From positions 496,001-560,000 of the forward strand of contig CP160629.1 of assembly GCA_038993745.2 (NCBI GenBank): 64,000 nucleotides of DNA, written 5' to 3'. Every line of letters starts with the position of its first letter. Position 1 is the stretch's first letter. The notes under the pieces were generated by a model that did not search any database, was not told the DNA's origin, and saw only the letters and a program-made list of their open reading frames with translations. Both the position numbers and the translations under genes were made by a program. Below are positions 1 to 10,036 of the stretch, one piece after another. The DNA is from Aliivibrio fischeri (GTDB lineage Bacteria > Pseudomonadota > Gammaproteobacteria > Enterobacterales > Vibrionaceae).

Positions 1-25
1 TTGTATTTATTAAAGGTGTAGAGTA

Positions 26-862
26 ATGAAACTAATAAGTAAAAATAAATCCCTTTTATTAGATCGCTCTCATGTCATGGGAATACTTAACGTAACACCT
101 GACTCTTTTTCTGACGGTGGCCAGTTTACCCATTTAGATGCTGCGCTTAAGCAAGCCGAAAAAATGGTTAATGCTGGGGTGAGTTTTATTGATATTGGTG
201 GAGAGTCAACGCGACCTGGAGCCCCTGAAGTATCATTACAAGAAGAGCTAGATAGAGTATTACCAATCATCGAAGCCGTTCATCAACGTTTTGATACTTG
301 GATATCTATTGATACAAGTAAAGCTGTCGTCATGGAAGAGGCAGTAAAAGCCGGTGCTGATTTAATTAATGATGTGAGGGCACTACAAGAGCCGAATGCC
401 TTGGAAGTCGCAGCAAAAGCGAATGTTCCTGTTTGTTTGATGCATATGCAAGGGCAACCTCGAACTATGCAAACTAATCCTTCTTATCAAGACTTATTTA
501 CCGACATATCGAGCTTTTTAAGTGAAAGAATAGATGCATGCCAATCGGTTGGTATCGCAAAAGATAAGTTAATTCTCGATCCTGGATTTGGTTTTGGTAA
601 AACCTTGGCGCATAATTACCAGCTTCTTGCTGAGCTAGAGCGTTTTCATCAATTCGGTTTGCCGCTTCTTGCTGGGATGTCGAGAAAATCGATGGTTTTT
701 AAGTTACTAGATGTAGAGCCGAAAATGGCAGTATCTGGCAGCTTGGCTTGTGCAACGATTGCAGCCATGAAAGGGGCGCAAATTATTCGTGTTCATGATT
801 TTGAACAAACGATGGATATCGTAAAGGTTTGCCAAGCAACTTTAGAACAATCTCCTCATTAA
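26..862 (+). CDS. folP: Dihydropteroate synthase
   Basis: Condenses p-aminobenzoate with dihydropterin pyrophosphate to make dihydropteroate in cytoplasmic folate synthesis; this enzyme is the target of sulfonamides. The 278-aa length is normal for the family. Signature motifs are present in order: NVTPDSFSDGG (about 22-32), GGESTRPGA (58-66), IDTSK (95-99), NDV (115-117), DPGFGFGKT (185-193) and SRKS (219-222), covering the pterin, phosphate and pABA sites. The start ATG follows a GGTGTAGAG stretch. In related bacteria ftsH lies just upstream and glmM just downstream; here glmM follows after 47 bp, so the two are probably cotranscribed. No sign of a resistance-type insertion in the motifs. 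Confidence 0.97.
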   Translation: MKLISKNKSLLLDRSHVMGILNVTPDSFSDGGQFTHLDAALKQAEKMVNAGVSFIDIGGESTRPGAPEVSLQEELDRVLPIIEAVHQRFDTWISIDTSKAVVMEEAVKAGADLINDVRALQEPNALEVAAKANVPVCLMHMQGQPRTMQTNPSYQDLFTDISSFLSERIDACQSVGIAKDKLILDPGFGFGKTLAHNYQLLAELERFHQFGLPLLAGMSRKSMVFKLLDVEPKMAVSGSLACATIAAMKGAQIIRVHDFEQTMDIVKVCQATLEQSPH

Positions 863-909
863 AGAGTTGTTCAATTTAAATAAATTATTAAAAAAACATG
901 GAGTACAAC

Positions 910-2247
910 ATGGCTGAACGTAAATATTTCGGAACTGATGGCGTTCGAGGATTAGTAGGGCAAGCACCTATCACACCTGATTTTGTTATGAAGCTTGGCT
1001 GGGCGGCAGGACAAGTTTTAGCTAAGCAAGGTACAAAAAAAGTCATTATTGGTAAAGATACGCGTATTTCTGGTTATATGCTTGAATCAGCATTAGAAGC
1101 AGGTTTAGCCGCTGCTGGATTACAAGCTAAATTTACGGGTCCGATGCCAACTCCAGCTGTGGCTTACCTTACTCAAACATTTCGTGCAGAAGCAGGTATT
1201 GTGATTTCAGCTTCTCATAATCCATACTACGATAATGGCATTAAATTCTTCTCATCAGAAGGGACAAAACTTCCGGATGACGTTGAAATGGCGATTGAAG
1301 CAGAGCTTGATAAGCCAATGACATGTGTTGAATCAGCCTTACTTGGTAAAGCTTCTCGTCTTAATGATGCTGCAGGTCGTTACATTGAATTTTGTAAAAG
1401 TACATTCCCTAAAGAATTGAGTCTTGCTGGTCTAAAAATTGTTATCGATTGTGCTAATGGTGCAACGTATCATATTGCTCCTAATGTGTTTAAAGAGCTA
1501 GGTGCAGAGATCATCACAATCGGTTGTGAACCAAATGGTACCAATATTAACCATGAAGTTGGTGCGACGGATGTTCGAGCTCTTCAAGCAAAAGTTGTTG
1601 AAGAAAAAGCCGATTTTGGTGTTGCATTTGATGGTGACGGTGACCGTATCATTATGGTGGATGAATTCGGCGAGAAAGTAGATGGCGACCAGATTGCGTA
1701 CATCATTGCTCGTGACGCACTGCGTCGTGGTGAGTTAAAAGGTGGTGTGGTTGGTACATTGATGACGAATATGGGGATGGAGGTTGCTTTACGTAATCTT
1801 GGAATTCCATTTGTTCGTTCAGATGTTGGTGACCGCTATGTGATGGAAAAACTTCTAGAAAACAAATGGTTAATTGGTGCGGAGAATTCAGGTCACGTTA
1901 TTCTTTTAGATAAAGTAACGACGGGCGATGCTATTGTTGCAGCGCTTCAAGTTATTGCGTCGATTGTAGGCAGTAAAATGTCATTAAAAGAATTATGTGA
2001 TGGCATGACAATGTTCCCACAAATCTTAGTTAACGTTCGATTTTCTGGTGAGAATGATCCTCTTGAATCAGATGCAGTAAAAGCAGCTCAAGCTGATGTG
2101 GAAGCTAAATTAGGTGATAATGGTCGTGTATTATTGCGTAAGTCAGGTACAGAGCCTTTAATTCGCGTTATGGTTGAAGGTGAAGATGCGGAATTAGTGA
2201 CACAATATGCGCAACAAATTGCGGATGCGGTGAAAGAAAGCTGCTAA
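910..2247 (+). CDS. glmM: Phosphoglucosamine mutase
   Basis: Interconverts glucosamine-6-phosphate and glucosamine-1-phosphate, feeding UDP-GlcNAc to peptidoglycan and lipopolysaccharide. I chose the ATG at 910 rather than the in-frame ATG at 898: a GGAG at 900-903 sits six bases before it, and the resulting 445 aa equals the E. coli length. The phosphoserine loop ISASHNP has its active Ser at 102; the metal-binding DGDGDR is at 241-246; the sugar loop GAENSGH and the C-terminal phosphate-binding [10 protein letters not shown] are both present. All four domains of the alpha-D-phosphohexomutase fold are therefore represented. It lies between folP and secG as in other gammaproteobacteria. Confidence 0.97.
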   Translation: MAERKYFGTDGVRGLVGQAPITPDFVMKLGWAAGQVLAKQGTKKVIIGKDTRISGYMLESALEAGLAAAGLQAKFTGPMPTPAVAYLTQTFRAEAGIVISASHNPYYDNGIKFFSSEGTKLPDDVEMAIEAELDKPMTCVESALLGKASRLNDAAGRYIEFCKSTFPKELSLAGLKIVIDCANGATYHIAPNVFKELGAEIITIGCEPNGTNINHEVGATDVRALQAKVVEEKADFGVAFDGDGDRIIMVDEFGEKVDGDQIAYIIARDALRRGELKGGVVGTLMTNMGMEVALRNLGIPFVRSDVGDRYVMEKLLENKWLIGAENSGHVILLDKVTTGDAIVAALQVIASIVGSKMSLKELCDGMTMFPQILVNVRFSGENDPLESDAVKAAQADVEAKLGDNGRVLLRKSGTEPLIRVMVEGEDAELVTQYAQQIADAVKESC

Positions 2248-2298
2248 TTTGAGCAATTAAATGAAATTGAACGTTTTTTGTTAATTTTAACTTGTCAT

Positions 2299-2368
2299 AG
2301 TAGCCTAGTTTGGTTAATATCCTTCGGCCTCTTAATTGAGAGGGCGCTGGTGTTGCCAATAGGCTACC
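2299..2368 (+). other. Structured RNA leader upstream of secG
   Basis: GTAGCCTA at 2300-2307 can pair with TAGGCTAC at 2360-2367, extended by TTTGG/CCAA, and it encloses a second hairpin CCTCT (2328-2332)/AGAGG (2339-2343) with loop TAATTG. No U-tract follows, so this is not a simple terminator. The nested stem ends about 30 bases before the secG start. It could be an mRNA stabiliser or a leader controlling secG; no known riboswitch class is recognised. Confidence 0.45.
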
Positions 2369-2398
2369 GGTACATTAATTAGATACATGGGTGACGGA

Positions 2399-2731
2399 AT
2401 GCATACGATTCTACTTGTGATTTATCTGATTGCCGCAGTCGGTGTAATTGGCCTAGTATTGGTACAACACGGTAAAGGCGCAGATATGGGAGCTTCATTT
2501 GGGGCTGGAGCATCAAATACTGTATTTGGCTCTAGTGGCTCTGGAAACTTTTTAACCCGAATGACTGCAATTTGTGCAACAGTATTTTTTGTTATCAGTT
2601 TGGCGCTAGGCAATATGTCTACGCATAAATCTGAAGGTTTTGATCTTAAATTAGATCAACAAGCGACAGAGCAAGTAACTGACAACGCGAGCGATGTTCC
2701 TGCTACTGAAGACAGCGACGTTCCTCTTTAA
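2399..2731 (+). CDS. secG: Preprotein translocase subunit SecG
   Basis: Small inner-membrane subunit of the SecYEG channel that stimulates SecA-driven export. The ATG at 2399 (protein starting MHTILLVIYL) is preferred to the upstream in-frame ATG at 2387: it aligns with the E. coli N-terminus and is preceded by GGTGACGGA. The 110-aa protein has two hydrophobic segments (about 2-20 and 50-70) flanking the highly conserved cytoplasmic loop GKGADMGASFGAGAS and GSSGSGNF. The C-terminal tail is acidic and variable, as is normal. It is followed after a few bases by tRNA-Leu, the same order as secG-leuU in E. coli. Confidence 0.96.
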   Translation: MHTILLVIYLIAAVGVIGLVLVQHGKGADMGASFGAGASNTVFGSSGSGNFLTRMTAICATVFFVISLALGNMSTHKSEGFDLKLDQQATEQVTDNASDVPATEDSDVPL

Positions 2732-2740
2732 AAGAATTTA

Positions 2741-2825
2741 GCCGAGATGGTGAAATTGGTAGACACGCTAGCATGAGGTGCTAGTGCCTTATGGTGTGAG
2801 GGTTCAAGTCCCTCTCTCGGCACCA
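2741..2825 (+). tRNA. leuU: tRNA-Leu (GAG)
   Basis: An 85-base class II tRNA with encoded CCA. The acceptor stem GCCGAGA (2741-2747) pairs with TCTCGGC (2815-2821). The anticodon stem CTAGC/GCTAG encloses loop ATGAGGT, giving anticodon GAG. The variable arm is long, and the T-arm GGTTCAAGTCC is canonical. The position between secG and the initiator tRNA matches leuU in E. coli. Confidence 0.97.
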
Positions 2826-2894
2826 TATTCAGACGAGAATCTGATTCTTGTAATAAAAGCATAAAGAAACTATAATTTCTTTGTTCTTTTCGGA

Positions 2895-2971
<77 letters not shown>

Positions 2972-3042
2972 ATTACTTAAATAAGAGTTATTGCTATTAT
3001 TTAAGTAAGTCACGCAAGTGGCATTCAGGGTCCAGCAGTATT

Positions 3043-3067
3043 AAACCCCGCAATTACGGGGTTTTTT
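3043..3067 (+). terminator. Intrinsic terminator after the initiator tRNA
   Basis: Stem AAACCCCG (3043-3050) / CGGGGTTTT with loop CAATTA, followed by a run of T. It lies between metY and rimP, so it ends most tRNA transcripts and limits readthrough into the nusA operon. Confidence 0.85.
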
Positions 3068-3096
3068 GCTATCTGAAACAGACTGTTTTTTAAGAA

Positions 3097-3121
3097 TTGG
3101 GCCTTGAGCCCTTTTTTTTTT
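3097..3121 (+). terminator. Second terminator/attenuator directly before rimP
   Basis: A short GC stem GGGC (3099-3102) / GCCC (3108-3111) with loop CTTGA, followed by about ten T residues, ending 12 bases before the rimP start. With the terminator at 3043-3067 it makes two terminators in series at the head of the rimP-nusA operon. The arrangement recalls the E. coli metY-nusA leader, where NusA levels feed back on transcription. Confidence 0.65.
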
Positions 3122-3133
3122 CAGGGGATATCA

Positions 3134-3589
3134 ATGACAGGATTAGAAAGACAACTAACAGAAATGCTTGAGGCTCCTGTTGGTGCTTTAGGTTATGAAT
3201 TGGTTGGTTTAGAATTCGTACGTGCGGGTGAACACTCAACACTACGTGTATTCATCGACCATGAAAATGGCATCTTTGTGGAAGACTGTGCAGAAGCCAG
3301 TCGTCAAATTAGTGCAGTAATGGATGTAGAAGATCCAATTACAGTAGCATATAACCTAGAGGTTTCGTCTCCAGGTCTTGAACGTCCACTGTTTAAAGCA
3401 GCACATTATCAACAATTTGTTGGTCACGAGGTCAGCCTTGTATTAAAGATGCCGATGAATAACCGTCGTAAATGGAAAGGTGACATCCTTGAAATTAACG
3501 GTGAGATTGTTACGGTTACAGTTGATGGTAACAATGAAGAATTTGCGTTAAGCAACATTTCAAAGGCGAACTTGGTTCCTAAATTTTAA
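3134..3589 (+). CDS. rimP: Ribosome maturation factor RimP
   Basis: Cytoplasmic factor that binds S12 and S19 and helps mature the 30S subunit. I place the start at 3134 ([11 protein letters not shown]...), preceded by AGGGG nine bases upstream; an earlier in-frame ATG at 3104 falls inside the terminator hairpin. The resulting 151 aa matches the E. coli 150 aa. Conserved stretches include [10 protein letters not shown], the VDDC-like region [32 protein letters not shown], and the C-terminal Sm-like domain with NRRKWKG and [12 protein letters not shown]. It is the first gene of the rimP-nusA-infB-rbfA-truB operon; nusA follows 17 bp later. Confidence 0.97.
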   Translation: MTGLERQLTEMLEAPVGALGYELVGLEFVRAGEHSTLRVFIDHENGIFVEDCAEASRQISAVMDVEDPITVAYNLEVSSPGLERPLFKAAHYQQFVGHEVSLVLKMPMNNRRKWKGDILEINGEIVTVTVDGNNEEFALSNISKANLVPKF

Positions 3590-3606
3590 GGCTTGAAGAG
3601 GCTAAA

Positions 3607-5094
3607 ATGAACAAAGAAATCTTAGCTGTTGTAGAAGCAGTATCAAATGAAAAAGCTGTTCCTCGTGAGCGAATTTTTGAAGCATTAGAAATCGCGCTTG
3701 CAACAGCAACAAAGAAAAAATCTGAAATGGAAATTGAAGTACGTGTAGCGATCGATCGCAAAACAGGTGACTTCGAAACATTCCGTCGTTGGGTTGCAGT
3801 AGAAAACGTTGAAAATCCAACGCTTGAAATTTCTATTGAAGCAGCACAGTTTGAAGATGAAACTATCGAAATCGGTGGTTACGTTGAAGATGATATCGAG
3901 TCAGTAACATTTGACCGTATTACAACTCAAACAGCGAAACAAGTTATCGTACAAAAAGTACGTGAAGCTGAACGTGCAATGATCGTTGAACAGTTTATTG
4001 ATAATGAAGGTGAGCTAATCACTGGTATCGTTAAGAAAGTAAACCGTGATGCAATCATCGTAGATCTTGGTAACAACGCTGAAGCGGTAATTTTACGTGA
4101 AGATCAACTTCCACGTGAAAACTTCCGTCCAGGTGACCGTGTTCGTGGTCTGCTATATGCAGTTAAACCTGAAGCACGTGGTTTCCAATTATTCATGACA
4201 CGTTCAAAAGGCGTAATGCTAACTGAACTATTCCGCGTAGAAGTACCTGAAATTGGCGAAGAGCTAATTGAATTAAAAGGTGCGGCTCGTGATCCAGGTT
4301 CTCGTGCTAAGATCGCAGTTAAAACAAACGATAAGCGTATTGACCCTGTTGGTGCGTGTGTTGGTATGCGTGGCGCACGTGTACAAGCTGTATCTGGTGA
4401 GCTTGGTGGTGAGCGTATTGATATCGTGCTTTGGGATGATAACCCTGCGCAATTTGTTATCAATGCAATGGCTCCGGCAGAAGTTGCTTCAATCATTGTT
4501 GATGAAGACAACAACACAATGGATATCGCTGTTGAAGCTGATAATCTAGCACAAGCAATTGGCCGTAGTGGTCAAAACGTACGTTTAGCATCTCAACTTA
4601 CTGGTTGGGAATTAAACGTAATGACAGTTGCTGATCTTAACAAGAAGCACCAAGAAGAAGCTCAAGGTTCTATTGATGCATTCGTTAAGCATTTAGATAT
4701 TGATGCAGACTTTGCTCAGCTATTAGTTGAAGAAGGTTTCACTACTCTAGAAGAAGTTGCATATGTACCTGTAAATGAACTTCTAGAAATTGAAGAGTTA
4801 GATGAAGATACTGTTGATGCTCTACGTACTCGTGCGAAAGAAGCATTAACAACATTAGCGCTAGCTCAAGAAGAATCATTAGATGGCGTTGAGCCAGCTG
4901 AAGACCTACTTGCTCTTGAAGGCTTAGAGCGTGAGCTTGCTTTCAAACTTGCAGCTAAAGGTGTTATTACACTTGAAGACCTTGCAGACCAAGGTGTTGA
5001 TGAACTGTCTGATATTGAAAATCTAACAGAAGAGCGTGCTGGTGAGTTAATCATGGCTGCTCGTAACATCTGTTGGTTTAGTGACGAAGAATAA
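3607..5094 (+). CDS. nusA: Transcription termination/antitermination factor NusA
   Basis: RNA polymerase-associated factor that controls pausing, intrinsic and Rho-dependent termination, and antitermination on rRNA operons. The 495-aa length equals the enterobacterial form. It has the N-terminal polymerase-binding domain (about 1-130), an S1 domain (about 135-200, [21 protein letters not shown]), two KH domains (about 230-345, including [15 protein letters not shown] and [12 protein letters not shown]), and two C-terminal acidic helix-hairpin repeats (about 360-490) that bind RNA polymerase alpha and lambda N. It follows rimP closely and infB starts 24 bp later, the universal operon order. 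Confidence 0.98.
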   Translation: MNKEILAVVEAVSNEKAVPRERIFEALEIALATATKKKSEMEIEVRVAIDRKTGDFETFRRWVAVENVENPTLEISIEAAQFEDETIEIGGYVEDDIESVTFDRITTQTAKQVIVQKVREAERAMIVEQFIDNEGELITGIVKKVNRDAIIVDLGNNAEAVILREDQLPRENFRPGDRVRGLLYAVKPEARGFQLFMTRSKGVMLTELFRVEVPEIGEELIELKGAARDPGSRAKIAVKTNDKRIDPVGACVGMRGARVQAVSGELGGERIDIVLWDDNPAQFVINAMAPAEVASIIVDEDNNTMDIAVEADNLAQAIGRSGQNVRLASQLTGWELNVMTVADLNKKHQEEAQGSIDAFVKHLDIDADFAQLLVEEGFTTLEEVAYVPVNELLEIEELDEDTVDALRTRAKEALTTLALAQEESLDGVEPAEDLLALEGLERELAFKLAAKGVITLEDLADQGVDELSDIENLTEERAGELIMAARNICWFSDEE

Positions 5095-5118
5095 TAATAG
5101 CAAGCAAGGAGAAGCGGT

Positions 5119-7797
5119 ATGACAAAGCTTACGGTAAAAGCACTTAGTGAAGAAATTGGAACTCCAGTTGACCGCTTACTTCAGCAATTTTCGGATGCTG
5201 GTATTAATAAAAAAGACGGAGACTCTGTAACTGAAAGTGAAAAGCAATCTTTGCTGGTTCACTTGAAGAAAGAGCATGGTAGTGTTGATGATAGTGCATC
5301 ACCTACACGTCTAACTCTTCAACGCAAAACTCGCAGCACGTTAAGTGTTGCGGGTAGCGGTGGTAAAAGTAAAGATGTGCAAGTAGAAGTTCGTAAAAAA
5401 CGTACTTATGTAAAAGCAAGCGCACTTGAAGAAGAGAAAAAAGCTGAGCAACTGAAAGCAGAAGCTGAAGAACAAGCCAAACGCGATGCAGAGGAAGCTG
5501 CAGCTCGCGAACTTGAACAAAAAGCACAACGTGAAGCGGAAGAGCAGGCAAAACGTGAAGCTGAGGCAGAAGCCAAAGCGAAACGTGAAGCTGAAGAAAA
5601 AGCGAAACGTGCTGAAGCTGATAAGGCTAAAAAAGAAATGACTAAGAAAAACGAACAAGCGAAAAAAGAAGCTGAGGAGCTTAAAGCTCGTCAGGAACTA
5701 GAAGCGACTCGTAAGGCAGAAGCTGAAGCGGCAAAATTAGTAGAAGAAGCTCGTAAACTTGCTGAAGAAAATGAAGCTCGTTGGAAAGAAGAAGAGCAAA
5801 AGAAATCAGCAGCTGAAAAAGATGCAGATTACCATGTAACAACTTCTTCTCATGCTCGTGAAGCAGAAGATGCGGCTGATCGTAAAGAAGAGCAACAACC
5901 TCGCCGTCGTAAGAAAAAAGCAAAACCTGCAGAAGCAGCTCCTCGCGGTGGTCGTAACCAACGTGGCGGTCGCAATAAAAAAGCACAAGTTAACAAACCT
6001 ACTTCAATGCAACATGGCTTTGATAAGTCAGCGACAGTTGCTAAGCAAGACGTTGCTATCGGTGAAACAATTGTTGTTTCTGAACTAGCAAGTAAAATGT
6101 CTGTTAAAGCAACAGAAGTAATCAAAGTTATGATGAAGATGGGCGCTATGGCGACTATCAACCAAGTGATCGACCAAGAAACTGCACAACTTGTTGCAGA
6201 AGAAATGGGTCACAAAGTAATTCTTCGTAAAGAAAATGAATTAGAAGAAGCGGTACTATCTGATCGTGACAACAGCGCTGAAGCTGAAGGTCGTGCTCCA
6301 GTAGTTACAATCATGGGTCACGTTGACCATGGTAAAACTTCTACACTTGACTACATTCGTCGTGCACACGTTGCTGACGCTGAAGCGGGTGGTATTACAC
6401 AACACATCGGTGCATACCACGTTGAAACTGACAACGGTATGATCACTTTCCTTGATACTCCTGGACACGCAGCGTTTACCGCTATGCGTGCTCGTGGTGC
6501 TCAAGCGACAGATATCGTTGTTCTTGTTGTTGCAGCAGATGATGGTGTTATGCCACAAACAATCGAAGCTATCCAACACGCAAAAGCGGCAGGTGTACCT
6601 CTGATTGTTGCTGTGAACAAGATCGATAAAGAAGATGCAAACCCAGATAACGTTAAGAATGAGCTTGCTCAATACGACGTAATTCCTGAAGAGTGGGGCG
6701 GTGAGAACATGTTTGTTCACATCTCTGCTAAACAAGGTACAAATATCGATGGTCTTCTAGAAGCGATTCTTCTTCAGTCTGAAGTTTTAGAGCTTACAGC
6801 GGTAAGAGAAGGCATGGCATCAGGTGTTGTTGTTGAATCTCGTCTTGATAAAGGTCGTGGTCCTGTTGCAACAGTTCTTGTTCAATCTGGTACTCTTAAC
6901 AAGGGCGATATCGTTCTTTGTGGTCAAGAATACGGCCGTGTTCGTGCAATGCGCGATGAAAATGGTAAAGAGATTGAATCAGCTGGTCCATCTATCCCTG
7001 TTGAGATCCTTGGTCTTTCTGGCGTTCCTGCATCTGGTGATGAAGCTACAGTTGTTCGTGATGAGCGTAAAGCACGTGAAGTTGCAAACTACCGTCAAGG
7101 TAAATTCCGTGATGTTAAACTAGCTCGTCAGCAAAAAGCGAAATTAGAGAACATGTTCTCTAATATGACTGCTGGTGAAGTTGCTGAACTAAATGTAGTT
7201 CTAAAAGCTGACGTTCAAGGTTCTGTTGAAGCGATTGCTGATTCATTACGTAAACTGTCAACTGACGAAGTTAAAGTTAACATCGTAGGTTCTGGTGTTG
7301 GTGGTATTACTGAAACTGATGCAGTACTTGCAGCAGCATCTAACGCTATTATTCTTGGCTTCAACGTTCGTGCTGATGCAACTGCTCGCCGTACAATTGA
7401 AAACGAGAACCTAGATCTTCGTTACTACTCAATCATCTACCAACTGATCGATGAAGTTAAAGCTGCAATGGGCGGTATGCTTGCTCCTGAGTTTAAACAA
7501 GAAATCATTGGTCTTGCTCAAGTTCGTGACGTATTTAAGTCGCCTAAACTTGGTGCAATCGCTGGTTGTATGGTTACAGAAGGTACGATTAAGCGTAGCA
7601 ACCCAATCCGTGTACTACGTGATAACGTAGTAATTTACGAAGGTGAGCTAGAATCACTACGTCGCTTTAAAGATGACGTGGCTGAAGTTAAAAATGGTTA
7701 CGAGTGTGGTATCGGCGTTAAGAACTACAACGACGTACGCGTTGGTGACCAAATCGAAGTATTCGAAATCGTTGAGATCAAACGTACTCTTGACTAA
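5119..7797 (+). CDS. infB: Translation initiation factor IF-2
   Basis: GTPase that delivers initiator tRNA to the 30S subunit and promotes subunit joining. The 892-aa protein has an N-terminal IF2N module (about 1-52), a long Ala/Glu/Lys/Arg-rich charged linker (about 100-300), a second IF2N-like segment (about 318-370), and a GTPase domain with G1 GHVDHGKT near 400, DTPGH near 446 and NKID near 500, then the C-terminal fMet-tRNA-binding domains. The start has AAGGAG eight bases upstream. The low-complexity linker creates many spurious antisense reading frames. Shorter isoforms from internal starts, as in E. coli, are possible but not shown by the sequence. Confidence 0.98.
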   Translation: MTKLTVKALSEEIGTPVDRLLQQFSDAGINKKDGDSVTESEKQSLLVHLKKEHGSVDDSASPTRLTLQRKTRSTLSVAGSGGKSKDVQVEVRKKRTYVKASALEEEKKAEQLKAEAEEQAKRDAEEAAARELEQKAQREAEEQAKREAEAEAKAKREAEEKAKRAEADKAKKEMTKKNEQAKKEAEELKARQELEATRKAEAEAAKLVEEARKLAEENEARWKEEEQKKSAAEKDADYHVTTSSHAREAEDAADRKEEQQPRRRKKKAKPAEAAPRGGRNQRGGRNKKAQVNKPTSMQHGFDKSATVAKQDVAIGETIVVSELASKMSVKATEVIKVMMKMGAMATINQVIDQETAQLVAEEMGHKVILRKENELEEAVLSDRDNSAEAEGRAPVVTIMGHVDHGKTSTLDYIRRAHVADAEAGGITQHIGAYHVETDNGMITFLDTPGHAAFTAMRARGAQATDIVVLVVAADDGVMPQTIEAIQHAKAAGVPLIVAVNKIDKEDANPDNVKNELAQYDVIPEEWGGENMFVHISAKQGTNIDGLLEAILLQSEVLELTAVREGMASGVVVESRLDKGRGPVATVLVQSGTLNKGDIVLCGQEYGRVRAMRDENGKEIESAGPSIPVEILGLSGVPASGDEATVVRDERKAREVANYRQGKFRDVKLARQQKAKLENMFSNMTAGEVAELNVVLKADVQGSVEAIADSLRKLSTDEVKVNIVGSGVGGITETDAVLAAASNAIILGFNVRADATARRTIENENLDLRYYSIIYQLIDEVKAAMGGMLAPEFKQEIIGLAQVRDVFKSPKLGAIAGCMVTEGTIKRSNPIRVLRDNVVIYEGELESLRRFKDDVAEVKNGYECGIGVKNYNDVRVGDQIEVFEIVEIKRTLD

Positions 7798-7857
7798 TTG
7801 ACTATAATTACTAACGTTATCTTTAAAGGTAAGTAGTAATCGGTTGTTGAATACACC

Positions 7858-7894
7858 ATGGGGGGCTGGTAATTACCAAGCCCCCCATCTTTCT
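7858..7894 (+). terminator. Strong hairpin between infB and rbfA
   Basis: ATGGGGGGCT (7858-7867) pairs with AGCCCCCCAT (7879-7888), continued inward by GGTAA/TTACC. Only a weak pyrimidine tract (CTTTCT) follows, so it is probably a partial terminator or RNA-processing/stability element within the operon. It lies 20 bases before the rbfA start. Confidence 0.6.
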
Positions 7895-7908
7895 AAGAGA
7901 GAAAAGAT

Positions 7909-8316
7909 ATGTCAAAAGAATTTAGCCGCACACAGCGTGTGTCGCAACAATTACAAAAAGAACTAGCAGTTATGCTACAACGTGAAGTTCGTGATTCACG
8001 TATCGGTATGGTGACGATTTCTGATGTAGAAGTATCACGTGACTTAGCTTATGCAAAAGTATTCGTGACTTTCTTCTGTGTTGGTGATCAAACTCCAGAA
8101 TCAAGCTTAGCCGCTCTAAAAGAGCACGAGCCATCATTACGTATGATGCTTGGCAAGCGCATTCGTTTACGTCTAACTCCTGAAATTCGTTTTACTTACG
8201 ACAACACGCTTGTTGAAGGTATGCGTATGTCTAACTTAGTAACTGACGTTGTTAATACAGATAAACGCAAAATGGCTGAATCAGGCCGTACAGAATCAGA
8301 TGAAGGTGAAGAGTAA
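7909..8316 (+). CDS. rbfA: 30S ribosome-binding factor A
   Basis: Cold-shock-related assembly factor that binds the 30S subunit near helix 1 of 16S rRNA and is needed for late maturation. The 135-aa length is typical. The single KH-like domain is recognisable from [14 protein letters not shown] at the N-terminus, the [17 protein letters not shown] strand and [22 protein letters not shown] precedes the ATG. Its TAA shares one base with the truB ATG (TAATG), indicating translational coupling. Confidence 0.97.
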   Translation: MSKEFSRTQRVSQQLQKELAVMLQREVRDSRIGMVTISDVEVSRDLAYAKVFVTFFCVGDQTPESSLAALKEHEPSLRMMLGKRIRLRLTPEIRFTYDNTLVEGMRMSNLVTDVVNTDKRKMAESGRTESDEGEE

Positions 8317-9266
8317 TGGCTCGCCGTCGTAAGGGTCGTCCGGTTAATGGTGTTATCTTAATTGATAAACCAACAGGTATTACTTCAAACGATACTCTGC
8401 AAAAAGTTAAACGCATTTACTTTGCTGAAAAAGCAGGTCATACAGGTGCTCTTGATCCTCTAGCAACTGGTATGCTTCCTATTTGTTTAGGTGAAGCAAC
8501 GAAGTTTTCTCAGTTTCTTTTAGATTCTGATAAGCGCTACCGTGTTATAGCTAAACTTGGTGAGCGTACGAATACATCAGACTCTGATGGTGAAGTGGTT
8601 CAAACTCGTGAAGTAAAAGTGGATCGCGGTCAATTAGAGCGTTGTATTGCGAAATTCCGTGGTACAACGGATCAAATTCCATCAATGTTTTCAGCATTAA
8701 AATACCAAGGTCGTCCTTTGTATGAATATGCTCGTGAAGGCATTGAAGTACCTCGTGAGTCACGTAAGATCACTGTTTACTCTATTGAATTACTTCGCTT
8801 TGAAGGTCATGAAGTAGAAATGGAAGTGCATTGTTCAAAAGGCACTTACATTCGTACGATTACCGACGATTTAGGAGAAATGCTGGGTTGTGGTGCGCAC
8901 GTAACTTATTTACGTCGTACTGGTGTATCGAATTATCCATATGAGAATATGGTAACGATTGAAGACTTAGAAGCATTACTTGAACAAGCTCATCGCGAAG
9001 AGCGTGCTCCTCGTGAATTACTTGATCCATTACTAATGCCAATGGATTCAGCGGTACAAGACCTACCTGAAGTGAATATGATCCCTGAATTGGCAGATCA
9101 TGTTTTACACGGTCAACCTGTACAAGTGTTTGGTGCTCCACAGGATGGCATTGTACGTATGACATCGGGTGATGAACGTTTATTCATCGGTGTTGGTCAC
9201 ATTGATGATGATGGTCGTGTTGCGCCTAAACGTTTAGTTGTTTTTCGAGATGAAGAAGAAAAATAA
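8316..9266 (+). CDS. truB: tRNA pseudouridine-55 synthase
   Basis: Isomerises U55 in the T-loop of all elongator tRNAs and also acts as a tRNA chaperone. The catalytic motif [14 protein letters not shown] places the nucleophilic Asp at about residue 47. The 316-aa protein continues with [15 protein letters not shown] and the C-terminal PUA-like domain around PKRLVVFRD. The start overlaps the rbfA stop by one base. It is the last gene of the operon; a terminator and the rpsO promoter follow. Confidence 0.97.
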   Translation: MARRRKGRPVNGVILIDKPTGITSNDTLQKVKRIYFAEKAGHTGALDPLATGMLPICLGEATKFSQFLLDSDKRYRVIAKLGERTNTSDSDGEVVQTREVKVDRGQLERCIAKFRGTTDQIPSMFSALKYQGRPLYEYAREGIEVPRESRKITVYSIELLRFEGHEVEMEVHCSKGTYIRTITDDLGEMLGCGAHVTYLRRTGVSNYPYENMVTIEDLEALLEQAHREERAPRELLDPLLMPMDSAVQDLPEVNMIPELADHVLHGQPVQVFGAPQDGIVRMTSGDERLFIGVGHIDDDGRVAPKRLVVFRDEEEK

Positions 9267-9291
9267 TTAATCCTGAGTTTCAAAAGAATAG

Positions 9292-9327
9292 AAAGAGCAA
9301 AAGCTGTTGGTTTTTGCTCTTTTTTTA
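9292..9327 (+). terminator. Terminator after truB
   Basis: AAAGAGCAAAA (9292-9302) pairs with TTTTTGCTCTTT (9311-9322) around a short CTGTTGG-containing loop, followed by more T. It closes the rimP-nusA-infB-rbfA-truB unit. Confidence 0.88.
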
Positions 9328-9355
9328 TTGCTTTATTATTGTTCATCCGTATAAT
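9328..9355 (+). promoter_or_regulatory. Sigma-70 promoter of rpsO
   Basis: TTGCTT (9328-9333), a 16-bp spacer and a perfect TATAAT (9350-9355), located 73 bases before the rpsO start and directly after the truB terminator. The transcribed leader includes an imperfect stem (GTAGTGGC near 9367 with GGCTACTAC near 9388), possibly the S15 autoregulatory site. Confidence 0.75.
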
Positions 9356-9428
9356 TCGCCCTTCGCGTAGTGGCTGAATCAGAGATTGGCTACTACAAAT
9401 ATTAAACTACTCTTATCAGGAGAGAATT

Positions 9429-9698
9429 ATGTCTCTGAATGCAGAAACTAAAGCAGCAATCGTTGCTGAATACGCACAATCTGAAGGCGATACAGGTTCA
9501 CCAGAAGTACAAGTAGCACTACTAACTGCTTCTATCAACCACCTTCAAGGTCACTTTGCTAATCACAAGCACGATCACCACAGCCGTCGTGGTCTACTAC
9601 GTATGGTTTCTAGCCGTCGTAAGCTTCTTGATTACCTAAAAGGCAAAAACCTTGCTCGTTACCAAGATCTAATCAAACGTCTAGGCCTACGTCGCTAA
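9429..9698 (+). CDS. rpsO: 30S ribosomal protein S15
   Basis: Primary 16S rRNA-binding protein of the central 30S domain that also contacts 23S rRNA (bridge B4). The 89-aa length is exact for the family. Conserved features include [23 protein letters not shown], the [10 protein letters not shown] helix that binds rRNA, and [17 protein letters not shown] precedes the ATG. It has its own promoter and is followed by a terminator, with pnp downstream as in E. coli. Confidence 0.98.
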   Translation: MSLNAETKAAIVAEYAQSEGDTGSPEVQVALLTASINHLQGHFANHKHDHHSRRGLLRMVSSRRKLLDYLKGKNLARYQDLIKRLGLRR

Positions 9699-9727
9699 TT
9701 TGCGATGTCTGTAAAGACAGTTTGACG

Positions 9728-9756
9728 AAAAGGAGCGTTTATCGCTCCTTTTTTTA
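9728..9756 (+). terminator. Terminator after rpsO
   Basis: AAAAGGAGCG (9728-9737) pairs with CGCTCCTTTT (9743-9752) around loop TTTAT and is followed by T residues. It separates rpsO from pnp; in E. coli the equivalent terminator leaks into pnp. Confidence 0.88.
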
Positions 9757-9810
9757 TGAGCTAAAATCTCCTTTTTCATTCCTGAAACTCGCATCTTCCC
9801 CCAATTGAGG

Positions 9811-9950
9811 TATACTGTGCCTCGTTGAAATTACTCAGTAGTAATTTTGATAAAACTATCCAATTCATCATATTACAGTCACCGAAGTCGGCCACTAGGT
9901 CGCGGCTATTACAAATTGTCTTTAATGAAGTCAATTTGTACTAGTCGCGA
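9811..9950 (+). promoter_or_regulatory. pnp leader with long RNase III-type hairpin
   Basis: A TATACT box at 9811-9816 is a plausible -10 with a poor -35. Downstream, the arm at 9901-9920 pairs almost perfectly over about 20 bp with 9930-9949, with loop TTTAATGAA. In E. coli, pnp is autoregulated through RNase III cleavage of just such a leader stem followed by PNPase degradation, so the same control is likely here. The rest of the 9757-10036 gap shows no gene. Confidence 0.65.
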
Positions 9951-10036
9951 TTAGTAGTATGTTGAATTATCAACTACAAATTTCTTATTTTTGATAGCAC
10001 AACGTGCCATGTAAAAATAAGAATAAAGGAAAAAAA

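Noticed and set aside
898..909. An upstream ATG for glmM at 898
   Set aside because: The ATG at 910 has a GGAG at the right distance and gives exactly the family length.
5303..6735. Long open frames on the minus strand and other frames across infB
   Set aside because: They arise from the Ala/Glu/Lys repeat composition of the IF-2 linker and codon bias of a highly expressed gene; they have no ribosome sites and no recognisable protein sequence.
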